A model generated the notes under the pieces. It did no database searches, was not told the origin of the DNA, and worked only from the letters and a program-made list of their open reading frames with translations. Of a stretch of 64,000 bases of DNA, positions 23,090 through 31,043 are shown in pieces. The stretch comes from JAUSKF01 sp964545345 (GTDB lineage Bacteria; Patescibacteriota; Minisyncoccia; UBA6257; WO2-44-18): the NCBI GenBank assembly GCA_964545345.1, contig CAZJFE010000001.1:1-64000 (forward strand), given 5' to 3'. A program made the position numbers and the translations under genes. The number at the start of each line of letters is the position of its first letter. Positions within the stretch are counted from its first letter, which is position 1.

Positions 23090-23152
23090 CTCTTTTCCCC
23101 CGCATTATACCAATCCGGCTTGTCTGTTAGCAACTAGTCAGGGCTAGAGTAG

Positions 23153-25258
23153 TTATGCTTCATTGCTGGGATCCTCAACCGGCATCTCTGGGTTAACCGC
23201 GAAGACTTCTCTTGGTTTGGCGCCTTCTCCCGGACCGATTACTCCCTTCTCCTCCATGATATCCAGCAAACGAGCGGCGCGGGCATAGCCGACTTTCAAA
23301 CGGCGTTGGAGTAGTGAAGCAGAAGCTTTCTGCGCCTCGGTCACTACCCGAATCGCTTCTTGATACAGCTCATCATCAGCTTCATCACCATCATCCATAT
23401 TCTCCAGGAAGTCGGTCGGTTCATTTTTCATTGGCAATCCCTTGCCTTCCGGAATTTCCGCTGTCATGTCGGCGAGTTCATTATTTTCTTCAATGAATCG
23501 CGAAACACTCTTAATCTCTTCTTCTGATATATAAGCGCCCTGAATACGTTTCGGTTTGGAGAATTCCGAAGAGATGAAGAGCATATCGCCACCGCCCAGA
23601 AGTTTCTCCGCTCCCGCCATGTCTAAGATGGTACGCGAATCTACCTGACTGCCGACCTGCATGGCCATTCTAGAGGTAATGTTGGCTTTGATTAGGCCGG
23701 TAACAACTTCCACTGAGGGACGCTGGGTGGCTACCACTAGGTGAATTCCGGTGGCGCGGGCCATTTGGGCGAGTCGTACGATGGATCCCTCAATTTCCTT
23801 TCCATAGGCCGCCATTAAATCGGCCAGCTCATCAATAATCATCACCAAATAGGGTAGCGGCGGAGAATTTTTTTGGTTGTAGGATCGAATATCGCGGGCT
23901 CCGGCGTTCAAGAGAATTTCATAACGGTTTTCCATCTCTTTAATCGCCCAGCGGAATAAACCGACAGATTTTTTGCCCTCTGTTACCACCGGAGCAATGA
24001 GGTGGGGAAGCCCGCCATAAACAGAAAGTTCCACCCTTTTCGGATCCACCATCGCCAATCGTAAAGTGGCGGGGGAGTTTTTATATAGGAGTGAAACGAT
24101 TAAGGAGTGAATGCCCACACTTTTCCCGCTACCAGTGGCTCCCGCGATCAATAGGTGAGGCATCTTTTCAATGTCGGCCATGATCGGCTCACCACTGACG
24201 CCGCGCCCGACGACGAAGGCCAGCGGACCGGAATCTTTGAATTCCGGATAGGCAATCAGACTTCCCAATCGTACGATTGCCGCTGATTTATTAGGCACTT
24301 CAATACCAACAAGCGATTTTCCCGGAATCGGAGCTTCAATGCGGATTGGGTGAGCCGCTAACGCGAGCGACAGATCGGAGTTGAGTGAGAGAATTTTAGT
24401 CACCTTTACTCCTTCGGCCGGCTTTAGCGTGTAGCGAGTAACCTTCGGGCCAATATTGATTTCCCCCATTTCCACCGGAATGCCGAAGCTATCCAAAGTT
24501 CGTTTGATTATATTGGCGTTGGCTCGTAAGTCGCCAGAGGTGGGTTTTTCTACTGAAGATTTCAGCAAGGAAGCCGGCGGGGCTACATAGTTGCCGTACT
24601 CTTTGATTTTTAATTCTACTTTCTTTTTTGCCGGCGCCGCGGATTCGGTTACCGGTAAGTCCTCTTCTTCGCCTTCTTCTTCGTCCATCTCCTCTTCGTC
24701 ATCCTCATCAATGTCATCATCTTCTTTGCCGCCTCCCGTCATCCGGAGTTCTTTAACCGGCTCAACGGATTTTTTGGTTAGGCGCTCCTCCTTTTCTTCT
24801 TCTGAGAGACGACGGAATTTTATTGAGGCGTTAAAAGTCAGCAGCAGTGAGGCGGCCAAAAGGAGAAAGGCCACTATAATGGAAGCCGTATAACCAAATG
24901 GCACTTCCAGAAAACCGACGATCTTTCCGGCCATGCCGCCACGGCCATCAAGTAGAATATCCAAAAGTCCCAGGCCGGATACGATAAACATTATCGCTCC
25001 AATCACGCTGGTGGTGATAAACATTCTTTGCCTTGAGAGGAAAAAGGTGGCGGCGACGATGATGGCGATGGTCGGCAACAGGTAATAACCCCAGCCAAAC
25101 ATTTTGTCCAGAACCAAGTAGGCGAATTCACCAACCGGGCCGGCTTTGTGGAATGCCGAAAGCAATAGGAGCGCCGCCATGCCAAGGAGAAAGATAGCGA
25201 TGATGCTGTTTTTGGTTTCCGGGCTGACTCTAGGGGTTTTTTTATCGCGTTTTGCCAT
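23153..25258 (-). CDS. ftsK: DNA translocase FtsK/SpoIIIE
   Basis: 701 residues. Pumps chromosome ends through the division septum. Four hydrophobic segments in the first ~150 residues; an acidic Glu/Asp-rich linker (about 190-215); then the alpha/beta motor with Walker A GATGSGKS near residue 372, Walker B LVMIIDELADLM and MARATGIHLVVATQRPSV. A C-terminal gamma winged helix (ASASLLQRRLKVGYARAARL) would read KOPS-like sites. Complete and of normal size. Upstream gene of the ftsK-rodZ-recA minus-strand set. Confidence 0.97.
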   Translation of the reverse strand: MAKRDKKTPRVSPETKNSIIAIFLLGMAALLLLSAFHKAGPVGEFAYLVLDKMFGWGYYLLPTIAIIVAATFFLSRQRMFITTSVIGAIMFIVSGLGLLDILLDGRGGMAGKIVGFLEVPFGYTASIIVAFLLLAASLLLTFNASIKFRRLSEEEKEERLTKKSVEPVKELRMTGGGKEDDDIDEDDEEEMDEEEGEEEDLPVTESAAPAKKKVELKIKEYGNYVAPPASLLKSSVEKPTSGDLRANANIIKRTLDSFGIPVEMGEINIGPKVTRYTLKPAEGVKVTKILSLNSDLSLALAAHPIRIEAPIPGKSLVGIEVPNKSAAIVRLGSLIAYPEFKDSGPLAFVVGRGVSGEPIMADIEKMPHLLIAGATGSGKSVGIHSLIVSLLYKNSPATLRLAMVDPKRVELSVYGGLPHLIAPVVTEGKKSVGLFRWAIKEMENRYEILLNAGARDIRSYNQKNSPPLPYLVMIIDELADLMAAYGKEIEGSIVRLAQMARATGIHLVVATQRPSVEVVTGLIKANITSRMAMQVGSQVDSRTILDMAGAEKLLGGGDMLFISSEFSKPKRIQGAYISEEEIKSVSRFIEENNELADMTAEIPEGKGLPMKNEPTDFLENMDDGDEADDELYQEAIRVVTEAQKASASLLQRRLKVGYARAARLLDIMEEKGVIGPGEGAKPREVFAVNPEMPVEDPSNEA

Positions 25259-25333
25259 TTTTTGTTCTGTTGTACCGGTTGTCTATCATTATAATGGTTT
25301 TGCAAAGTTTCCGACATACTTTAGTATAGAAAC

Positions 25334-25909
25334 GTGGCCAATATTCCTAAAAAATTAGTTATCGGTTTTGATATGGACGGCGTTATTATCAATAACTATA
25401 AAAACAAAATTTCTCTCGCTAAGAAATTCGGGTTTGATTTGAAGCTGGAGGATACCCCGGCGGAGCGATTTCACGCTGTAGTGCCGGAAGTAATTCTCAA
25501 CCAAATGCGCCCTCTATTGTATGACGATCCGGAGACGGCGCTGAAAGCTGAAACCGTTCAGGGCGCCATTGACGGGTTGAGGCGAGTTCGGGAATCGGGG
25601 ATTCCTTATTTTTTGATCTCTCGGAGGAGGAACTGGGCGATGGCTGTCCGTTCACTTGAGCATCATGATCTTTGGCCAAGGTTTTTCAATCAGAAGAATG
25701 CCTTTTTCGTTTTTGAGCCGGAAGACAAAGACGAGCGGGCCAAAGCCCTAGGAATAAATCTTTACGTAGATGACCAGCCGACTGTTTTAGAAAAGTTAGT
25801 TTCGGTAGAGAGCCGGATTTTGTTTGATCAATTCGGAATCTTTGGTAAGCCAAACTTCCCGCATAAAAAAGTTTCTTCTTGGGGGGAGTTGTTACCTAAC
25901 ATATTTTAA
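25334..25909 (+). CDS. HAD-superfamily hydrolase
   Basis: 191 residues. HAD motif I FDMDGV with the nucleophile Asp, motif II-like ISRR, and motif III/IV YVDDQP. A phosphatase or related phosphotransferase of unknown substrate. The start is GTG at 25334. Its stop overlaps the ATG of the phosphohexomutase gene (TAATG), so the two are coupled; a sugar-phosphate substrate is therefore plausible but unproven. Confidence 0.85.
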   Translation: MANIPKKLVIGFDMDGVIINNYKNKISLAKKFGFDLKLEDTPAERFHAVVPEVILNQMRPLLYDDPETALKAETVQGAIDGLRRVRESGIPYFLISRRRNWAMAVRSLEHHDLWPRFFNQKNAFFVFEPEDKDERAKALGINLYVDDQPTVLEKLVSVESRILFDQFGIFGKPNFPHKKVSSWGELLPNIF

Positions 25910-27243
25910 TGAAGGAGGTAATTTTCAAAGCTTACGATGTTCGTGGCCGTTATCCCGACGAGATCAATGAAGAGGCGGTTGCGGAGACTGCTTCTGTCTT
26001 AGCGAAGCGTTGGAAGAAGGGGAAAGTCTTGATTGGCCACGACGCCCGACTAAGCTCCCCCTCTCTATACAAAGCGATTTCCCGGTCGCTTGTCGTTGGC
26101 CGTAAGTCGTTGGTCGTCGTTTCCCTCGGCGAGTGCACCACTCCGATGTTTTATTTCTGGTGCCACAGATTAAAATCACCCGGAATTATGATTACTGCTT
26201 CTCACAATCCCAAAGATTTTAATGGCTTGAAAGTCGTTGGACCCACCGGGGAGGTTATTAGTGGCTCGGAAATTAAGAAATGGATCCCGTTAGAAACCGC
26301 GCCCGCGCTTGCGCGCCCCGGAGGGGCTGTGGGGCGGGCTGTTTCTAACGGGATGGATTATTTAAAACCCTATGTTGGTTTTCTAGAAAAGAAGGTGAAA
26401 TTAGCCGGTCCGCTGAGTGTGGTTTTTGATTGCTTCAACGGCGTGACTGGCATTGTGGTTAGTAAACTAAAAGCAAATGGTTTGAAAGCGAGAGTTTTGA
26501 ATCACCAGCCCGATGGGCGTTTCCCCGCGCATGGGCCGAATCCGATGTTGTCGGACGCTTTAAGTCAGCTGAAAAAAGAAGTTAAAAAACAAGAAGCCGA
26601 TTTCGGAGCGGCTTTTGATGCCGATGGCGATAGGGTTTTCTTTGTTGACGACCGCGGAAGGGAAGTCCCTAGCGACGCGGTGTTGGGTTTGATTAGTCAG
26701 GCATTCCGCGGACCAATCGCGGTGGACGTTCGCGCCGGTTATTTGGCGAAAGAGTTGATGGGAGCCGGCGGGAAAAGGATTATTGAATCCCGGGTCGGGC
26801 ATTATTTCTTCAAAAAGCTTATGAAGGCCAAGAAAGCCGGATTCGGCGGTGAGATGTCCGGGCATTACTATTCATCTTTAGCGCCGGGTAAGTTTTTTGA
26901 TTCGGGAATCGCCGCGGCGCTTTATTTCGCCAACGAAGTATCCGAGCTGAAGAGATTAGGCGGTAAGCTTTCTGATTGGTTGGATAGTTTACCGAAATAT
27001 TATCGTTCCGGTGAGTCAAATTTTGTCATTCGAGATAAAAATGAGGTGATTAAGGAAGTTAGTCGGAGGTACTCCAGGATGGCTAGGAAGATTTCCAGAA
27101 AGGACGGGTTGAAAATGGAATTTGCCGATTGGTGGTTTATTATTCGCCCATCGCAAACCGAGGATTTTCTCCGATTGAACTTGGAGGCGAAAGATAAAAA
27201 AGTTTTTCAAAAACGACTTGCCGAACTGCGCCGGTTTTTCTAA
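25909..27243 (+). CDS. phosphomannomutase/phosphoglucomutase
   Basis: 444 residues. Moves phosphate between C6 and C1 of hexoses, feeding nucleotide-sugar synthesis. Seen: N-terminal FKAYDVRG, catalytic phosphoserine loop TASHNPKDFNG (about residue 93), metal loop DADGDRVFF, sugar loop GGEMSGHYY. Two different repeat types are inserted in frame: a period-7 tract (SLVVGRKSLVVVS, 26083-26124) and a 71-bp palindromic element (26284-26354) encoding IPLETAPALA and onward to AVSNG. Both avoid the active-site loops. Coupled to the HAD gene upstream. Confidence 0.94.
   Translation: MKEVIFKAYDVRGRYPDEINEEAVAETASVLAKRWKKGKVLIGHDARLSSPSLYKAISRSLVVGRKSLVVVSLGECTTPMFYFWCHRLKSPGIMITASHNPKDFNGLKVVGPTGEVISGSEIKKWIPLETAPALARPGGAVGRAVSNGMDYLKPYVGFLEKKVKLAGPLSVVFDCFNGVTGIVVSKLKANGLKARVLNHQPDGRFPAHGPNPMLSDALSQLKKEVKKQEADFGAAFDADGDRVFFVDDRGREVPSDAVLGLISQAFRGPIAVDVRAGYLAKELMGAGGKRIIESRVGHYFFKKLMKAKKAGFGGEMSGHYYSSLAPGKFFDSGIAAALYFANEVSELKRLGGKLSDWLDSLPKYYRSGESNFVIRDKNEVIKEVSRRYSRMARKISRKDGLKMEFADWWFIIRPSQTEDFLRLNLEAKDKKVFQKRLAELRRFF
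26083..26124. repeat. period-7 repeat inside the phosphohexomutase gene
   Basis: Six degenerate units related to GTCGTTG/GTCGTAA in tandem, in frame, encoding SLVVGRKSLVVVS. Confidence 0.85.
26284..26354. mobile_element. in-frame palindromic element with ATCCCGTTAGAAAC ends
   Basis: Perfect 14-bp terminal inverted repeats (ATCCCGTTAGAAAC 26284-26297, GTTTCTAACGGGAT 26341-26354) enclose a GC-rich hairpin-forming core. The element adds about 24 codons to the mutase without a stop. The same terminal 13 bases occur at 44589 and 52335. ATGG flanks both sides and could be a target duplication. Confidence 0.8.
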
Positions 27244-27279
27244 ACTCACAGTAGTTTCTTTAGAGAAAGAGGAGGCTAG

Positions 27280-28065
27280 GTGAAAATCTTCGACGGCCGT
27301 TTGTTGTCCAAGAAAATTCTGGAAAAGTTGAAATCTTGTCCGAAACCGGCTCAACAGCTGGCGATTCTCGTGCCGCACACTAACGACAGTCCTAGTGAGG
27401 GGTTTCTTGCGGAAGTCCGCGGTTCTGCTCAATCACTGGGATTAAGGGTTAGAGTTCATTACAAAACTCCGTTTGCCACAACCGATGAATTCATCAACGA
27501 CTTAAATCGCTTGGCGGCGGATCCGGAAGTCGGTGGAATAGTTTTGATCTTGCCTCTGCCGGAAGGCGTTGATCGTGAGAGGGTTTTGAAAGCAATCTCT
27601 ATCGGTAAAGATATTGATGCGTTGAATCCTGACAACAGCACGGTCGTTTCTCCCGCGAGTTTGGCGGTGAAACATATTTGGCAAGAATTATATAACGACT
27701 TAGACCCTGATGTTTGCTGGGAGATGGCGGTGGTGGGCCGAGGTTTGTTAATCGGGAAACCAATTGCCGAAATGTTGAGGAAAGAAGAGCAAAATGTAAC
27801 GGTTTATAACAGCAAAACTCCGCTGGAAGGATTGAAGAAAGCGATGATGGTGATTTTGGGGACGGGAGTTCCGAAGTTGGTGTCTCCTAGTATGTTGCAA
27901 GAAGAAGCGATCGTGATTGATTTCGGATATCCCGGAGATTTTGATCACGCTCACCCGGAGGCGGATAAAATTTCTTGGTATGTTCCGGCTAAAGGTGGCA
28001 CTGGACCCCTGCTAGTGGCCTGTTTGTTGGAAACCTTCTACCAATTGACAGGAAGTCTCAAATAA
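27280..28065 (+). CDS. FolD paralogue lacking the catalytic lysine
   Basis: 261 residues, the usual FolD length (methylene-THF dehydrogenase/cyclohydrolase). Family landmarks remain: GGIVLILPLPEGVD, GKDIDAL, VVGRGLLIGKPIAEML, KGGTGPLLVA. In the active-site helix, where the other FolD in this window has FLRQK and E. coli has YVASK, this protein reads FLAEV, so the catalytic Lys is Val. It may be inactive or regulatory. The start is GTG with GAGGAGG upstream; a TTGCCG-N17-TAAACT promoter is possible at 27218-27246. Confidence 0.85.
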   Translation: MKIFDGRLLSKKILEKLKSCPKPAQQLAILVPHTNDSPSEGFLAEVRGSAQSLGLRVRVHYKTPFATTDEFINDLNRLAADPEVGGIVLILPLPEGVDRERVLKAISIGKDIDALNPDNSTVVSPASLAVKHIWQELYNDLDPDVCWEMAVVGRGLLIGKPIAEMLRKEEQNVTVYNSKTPLEGLKKAMMVILGTGVPKLVSPSMLQEEAIVIDFGYPGDFDHAHPEADKISWYVPAKGGTGPLLVACLLETFYQLTGSLK

Positions 28066-28073
28066 GTTATTAT
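28045..28073 (+). promoter_or_regulatory. promoter of the His/Asp-rich lipoprotein gene
   Basis: TTGACA (28045-28050, inside the end of the folD-like gene), 17-base spacer, TATTAT (28068-28073). Confidence 0.75.
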
Positions 28074-28153
28074 CTTCCCGGTTCGTAAAGAGGCAATTCA
28101 GTCCATCGTGGATTGATCGCCTGAGCTTCGTACGTTGATTCAAGGAGGAAGAA

Positions 28154-28639
28154 ATGGGTACTGGTAAGAGACTTTGGAAGCTCGTTGCCGTTCTCGTTAT
28201 TGTTTGCTCTCTCTCAGGATGCATGGGTAGCGCCGGAGGTCTCGGCTGGAGTCTGACTCCTTATGGAGGTATCGGCGGCAACACCGATCGCAGCTATCAG
28301 AAGGGCTTGAGTTGGCAGGCTGGTGTCTCGGTCACCTTTTTTAACCAGTTCCCTGGCGCTCCGGCGGTTCCACAGTTCCCCGGCTACTACCGAAACGATG
28401 TGCACGTAGATAATACCAACAACAACAGCAATACCCAGAGTCAGACACAGAATCAGTCCCAAAGTCAGTCGCAGTCTCAGGAGCAGGGCCAGAGTCAGAC
28501 GACCCTTCCTCCGCCTTCGGGTGGCGATGGAGATGATGACGAGGACTGCGAAGGCAAGGATCACGGGCATGGTCATGATCATCATGATGACGATCACCCT
28601 GGTCATGGACACGGTCACGATTGTGACGACGACGATTAG
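28154..28639 (+). CDS. lipoprotein with Gln/Ser repeat and His/Asp-rich metal-binding tail
   Basis: 161 residues. N-terminal lipoprotein signal with lipobox LSGC (Cys about 23). A Gly-rich stretch follows, then Asn/Gln/Ser repeats (NTQSQTQNQSQSQSQ), a Pro-rich hinge, and an acidic tail alternating His and Asp (GHGHDHHDDDHPGHGHG) suited to binding Zn, Ni or Cu. It is probably a surface metal-buffering lipoprotein, by composition only. AGGAGG lies 6 bases before the ATG. Single-gene unit with promoter and terminator. Confidence 0.8.
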   Translation: MGTGKRLWKLVAVLVIVCSLSGCMGSAGGLGWSLTPYGGIGGNTDRSYQKGLSWQAGVSVTFFNQFPGAPAVPQFPGYYRNDVHVDNTNNNSNTQSQTQNQSQSQSQSQEQGQSQTTLPPPSGGDGDDDEDCEGKDHGHGHDHHDDDHPGHGHGHDCDDDD

Positions 28640-28653
28640 TTTAATAACAAGCT

Positions 28654-28681
28654 CGCCCCTCAGAAGAGGGGCGGTTTTTTA
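28654..28681 (+). terminator. terminator of the lipoprotein gene
   Basis: CGCCCCTC-AGAA-GAGGGGCG followed by GTTTTTTAT. Confidence 0.9.
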
Positions 28682-28684
28682 TCT

Positions 28685-29251
28685 CTAAAATAGTGTCGCC
28701 GGCAGAATTTCTTCTTTCCAATTGAACTCGGCTTTTGTCGGTTGATCCGAATTTCTTTGGGGTACCATCAGGTGCCCCTGTTTTTTTGCTAAATCGTATA
28801 ATTCTTTGGTGATTTTTACGTCGTTTAAACAATAGGCCGCCAGCTCATCCAGTTTGCCTTCATTATATAAGCGGATTGCTTCTAAGCCGGTGGAGTGGGT
28901 TTTCCCAACGCCTAAATTAGTTTTTGCCAGGGCGTCTAAACTAATCCTATGGCCCAAAACCAATTCAATCTCATCTAGCAAATCCAAACGTGGCAATGCA
29001 AAGATATTAAATTTGCAATGTTTTTCCAAAACCGGCAAATCAAATCGATTGATACTAAAGCCAATTAAAAGCCCCGCTTTTTGAATGAGCGAGGCGAGTT
29101 TGTCCATTTCGTTTTCTGCAAACGAAAGGTACTTGTCTTGATTATAGGAGTAGACGCCAACGAAAGAGACATCCAATTTCCCTACATTATGGTGACCGCC
29201 GACATCGGCAAAGCTATTTTTGGTTTCAATATCAATTACTAATTTATCCAT
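28685..29251 (-). CDS. DEDD-type RNase H-fold exonuclease (YprB-like)
   Basis: 188 residues. Acidic motifs in the order of DEDD 3'-5' exonucleases: VIDIETKN (Asp/Glu pair), GFSINRFDLPVL (second Asp), and YCLNDVKITKELY (third). It matches the compact YprB-like group and is shorter than DNA polymerase proofreading subunits. Substrate unknown. Downstream of a second RNase H-fold gene on the same strand, 16 bases apart. Confidence 0.85.
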   Translation of the reverse strand: MDKLVIDIETKNSFADVGGHHNVGKLDVSFVGVYSYNQDKYLSFAENEMDKLASLIQKAGLLIGFSINRFDLPVLEKHCKFNIFALPRLDLLDEIELVLGHRISLDALAKTNLGVGKTHSTGLEAIRLYNEGKLDELAAYCLNDVKITKELYDLAKKQGHLMVPQRNSDQPTKAEFNWKEEILPATLF

Positions 29252-29267
29252 AATTCAACGGAGTCGC

Positions 29268-29753
29268 CTAAACGTGCTTGTCGGCAACGCTAGAGGCGGC
29301 ATAGCTATCCGGCTTGGTTTTGACTTCAAAGTTATTAGCGCGGATCATTCCGACCAGTTCTTGGATCATCTTTTTGGTTTCGCCATTTTGCCCGATATCA
29401 ACGTGAATCGCGAAATCAAATTTAGGGGCATCGGAAAAGGCCGCGAGTCCCTCTGAGAATTTATGGGCGGCATCAAGGGAAATAAGCACCTCTCGGGTGA
29501 TGCGATCCCGCAGCGAGTGAAATTTAACTACATCGCCGCTTCTGGTCCAGAAATAGCGAGCTCCCTTGCCGATCCGATGCACGACGATTGCCGTGACGAA
29601 ATCCGCTTTTTGGTCGGCATTGGCTTGTGAGTCGGTACCGATTGTAACCCGGTAATCCGAAAGCCGGTCATGCTTCATAAAGTCCACAATTTGCTGGAGC
29701 ACTTGATCGGCGCTAAGCGGGAACGGGATACTGCTATTGAAGTATTTATCCAT
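29268..29753 (-). CDS. YkuK/DUF458-like RNase H-fold protein
   Basis: 161 residues. VTIGTDSQ near the start of the fold, followed by VTAIVVHRIGKGARYFW, EVLISLDAA and IHVDIGQNGETKKMI, fits the YkuK family, RNase H-like proteins of unknown role. The first Asp (GTDSQ) and later Asp (HVDIG) would be the metal ligands. It is the first gene of a two-gene minus-strand unit with the DEDD nuclease, divergent from the cysteine desulfurase. Confidence 0.85.
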   Translation of the reverse strand: MDKYFNSSIPFPLSADQVLQQIVDFMKHDRLSDYRVTIGTDSQANADQKADFVTAIVVHRIGKGARYFWTRSGDVVKFHSLRDRITREVLISLDAAHKFSEGLAAFSDAPKFDFAIHVDIGQNGETKKMIQELVGMIRANNFEVKTKPDSYAASSVADKHV

Positions 29754-29812
29754 CGGTTATAAACTACCCCTTTCTGCGTGCTTTGTAAAGAAGCTATATA
29801 TAATATATATGT

Positions 29813-30982
29813 ATGCGTAAAGTTTATCTAGACCATGCCGCCTCAACGCCGGTTGATCCAAGGGTGGAGGCATCCCTTCGCCCTTATTTTGGCAAATATT
29901 TTGGCAATCCCCATTCAATTCACCAGTTTGGTCAAGCAACTTCCCGGGCCGTTTTTGAGGCGCGCAAGGATTTGGCTCAGGCAATCGGCGCCTCTCATGA
30001 AGAGATCGTTTTTACCGGTTCGGCTACCGAAGCTAATAATCTGGCGATCCGGGGTATTTGGAAGGGGCTGAGGGGTCGCGCCAATCTCAAAAAGCCCAGG
30101 ATTATTACTTTTTCTTTGGAGCATGAATCTATATTGAACACCTGCAAAGATTTAGCCAGTGAAGGAGTGGAGACAATCGTCATTCCTTCCGATCGCCAGG
30201 GGTTTATAGATCTCGCGAAATTTAAAAAGGCGCTAAACGCCGATACTTTTTTGGTTTCCGTGATGCACGCCAATAACGAGGTTGGCACTATCCAGCCAGT
30301 AGCCGCCATAGCGGCTGAAATTAGAAACTGGAAACTGAAAACTAAAAGCGACATATTTCCGGTTTTGCACACCGACGCTGTCCAGTCTTTTCAGTATTTG
30401 AATTCGGACGTGAACGGTTTAGGAATTGATCTTATGACACTTTCTGCCCATAAAATTTATGGACCGAAGGGGGTCGGAGCTTTATATGTCAGGGAATCCA
30501 TTCGGGCGATGATGCGCCCCATCATCACTGGCACAGGACAGGAAGGAGGTCTGCGTTCAGGCACTGACAATGTTCCCTATATGGTGGCGTTCGCCAAAGC
30601 GGCGGGGTTGGCGGTTAGTTTGAGGGCTAAAGAATCCGCGCGAGTTCAGGTTCTGCGTGATTATTTTTGGAAACAACTAAAGAAGCTCGGACCCAAGGTT
30701 TTACTAAATGGATCGCTGGAGAATCGGCTTCCCAACAATTTGAATATTTATTTTCCCGGACACAAAGCCCATGATTTATTAATTCAGTTGGATTTGTTGG
30801 GTATCGGAGTTTCTCCCGGGGCGGCCTGTTCATCCAGGGTTTCCAAGGGATCTTATGTATTGGAAGAGATGGGATTTCCACCGGCGCGCACTTCTGGAAG
30901 TCTAAGGTTTAGTCTTGGCAGAGCGACTAAAAAAGCCGATATTGATTATACAATTTCTGTTATAATGAAAGTATTGGGATAG
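29813..30982 (+). CDS. cysteine desulfurase (NifS/IscS family)
   Basis: 389 residues. Takes sulfur from cysteine using PLP and passes it to Fe-S or thio-nucleoside pathways. Seen: YLDHAASTPVDP, TGSATEANNLAI, the PLP-lysine segment LSAHKIYGPKG, and the active-site Cys in GAACSSRVSKGS. A period-7 repeat (30321-30347) inserts NWKLKTKS into a surface region. No scaffold gene adjoins; the IscU-like protein at 15.5 kb is the only candidate partner in this window. Confidence 0.95.
   Translation: MRKVYLDHAASTPVDPRVEASLRPYFGKYFGNPHSIHQFGQATSRAVFEARKDLAQAIGASHEEIVFTGSATEANNLAIRGIWKGLRGRANLKKPRIITFSLEHESILNTCKDLASEGVETIVIPSDRQGFIDLAKFKKALNADTFLVSVMHANNEVGTIQPVAAIAAEIRNWKLKTKSDIFPVLHTDAVQSFQYLNSDVNGLGIDLMTLSAHKIYGPKGVGALYVRESIRAMMRPIITGTGQEGGLRSGTDNVPYMVAFAKAAGLAVSLRAKESARVQVLRDYFWKQLKKLGPKVLLNGSLENRLPNNLNIYFPGHKAHDLLIQLDLLGIGVSPGAACSSRVSKGSYVLEEMGFPPARTSGSLRFSLGRATKKADIDYTISVIMKVLG
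30321..30347. repeat. period-7 repeat inside the cysteine desulfurase gene
   Basis: Units GAAACTG, GAAACTG, AAAACTA in tandem, in frame, encoding RNWKLKTK. The unit sequence differs from the GTTAGTC type but the period is the same. Confidence 0.75.
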
Positions 30983-30991
30983 TGTTGGTAA

Positions 30992-31020
30992 TTGCAATGA
31001 GCTCTTTTTAGTGGTATAAT
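30992..31020 (+). promoter_or_regulatory. promoter of clpB
   Basis: TTGCAA (30992-30997), 17-base spacer, TATAAT (31015-31020). No CIRCE-type operator is seen next to it. Confidence 0.65.
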
Positions 31021-31043
31021 TTCAACTAATTTCACACTCATTT

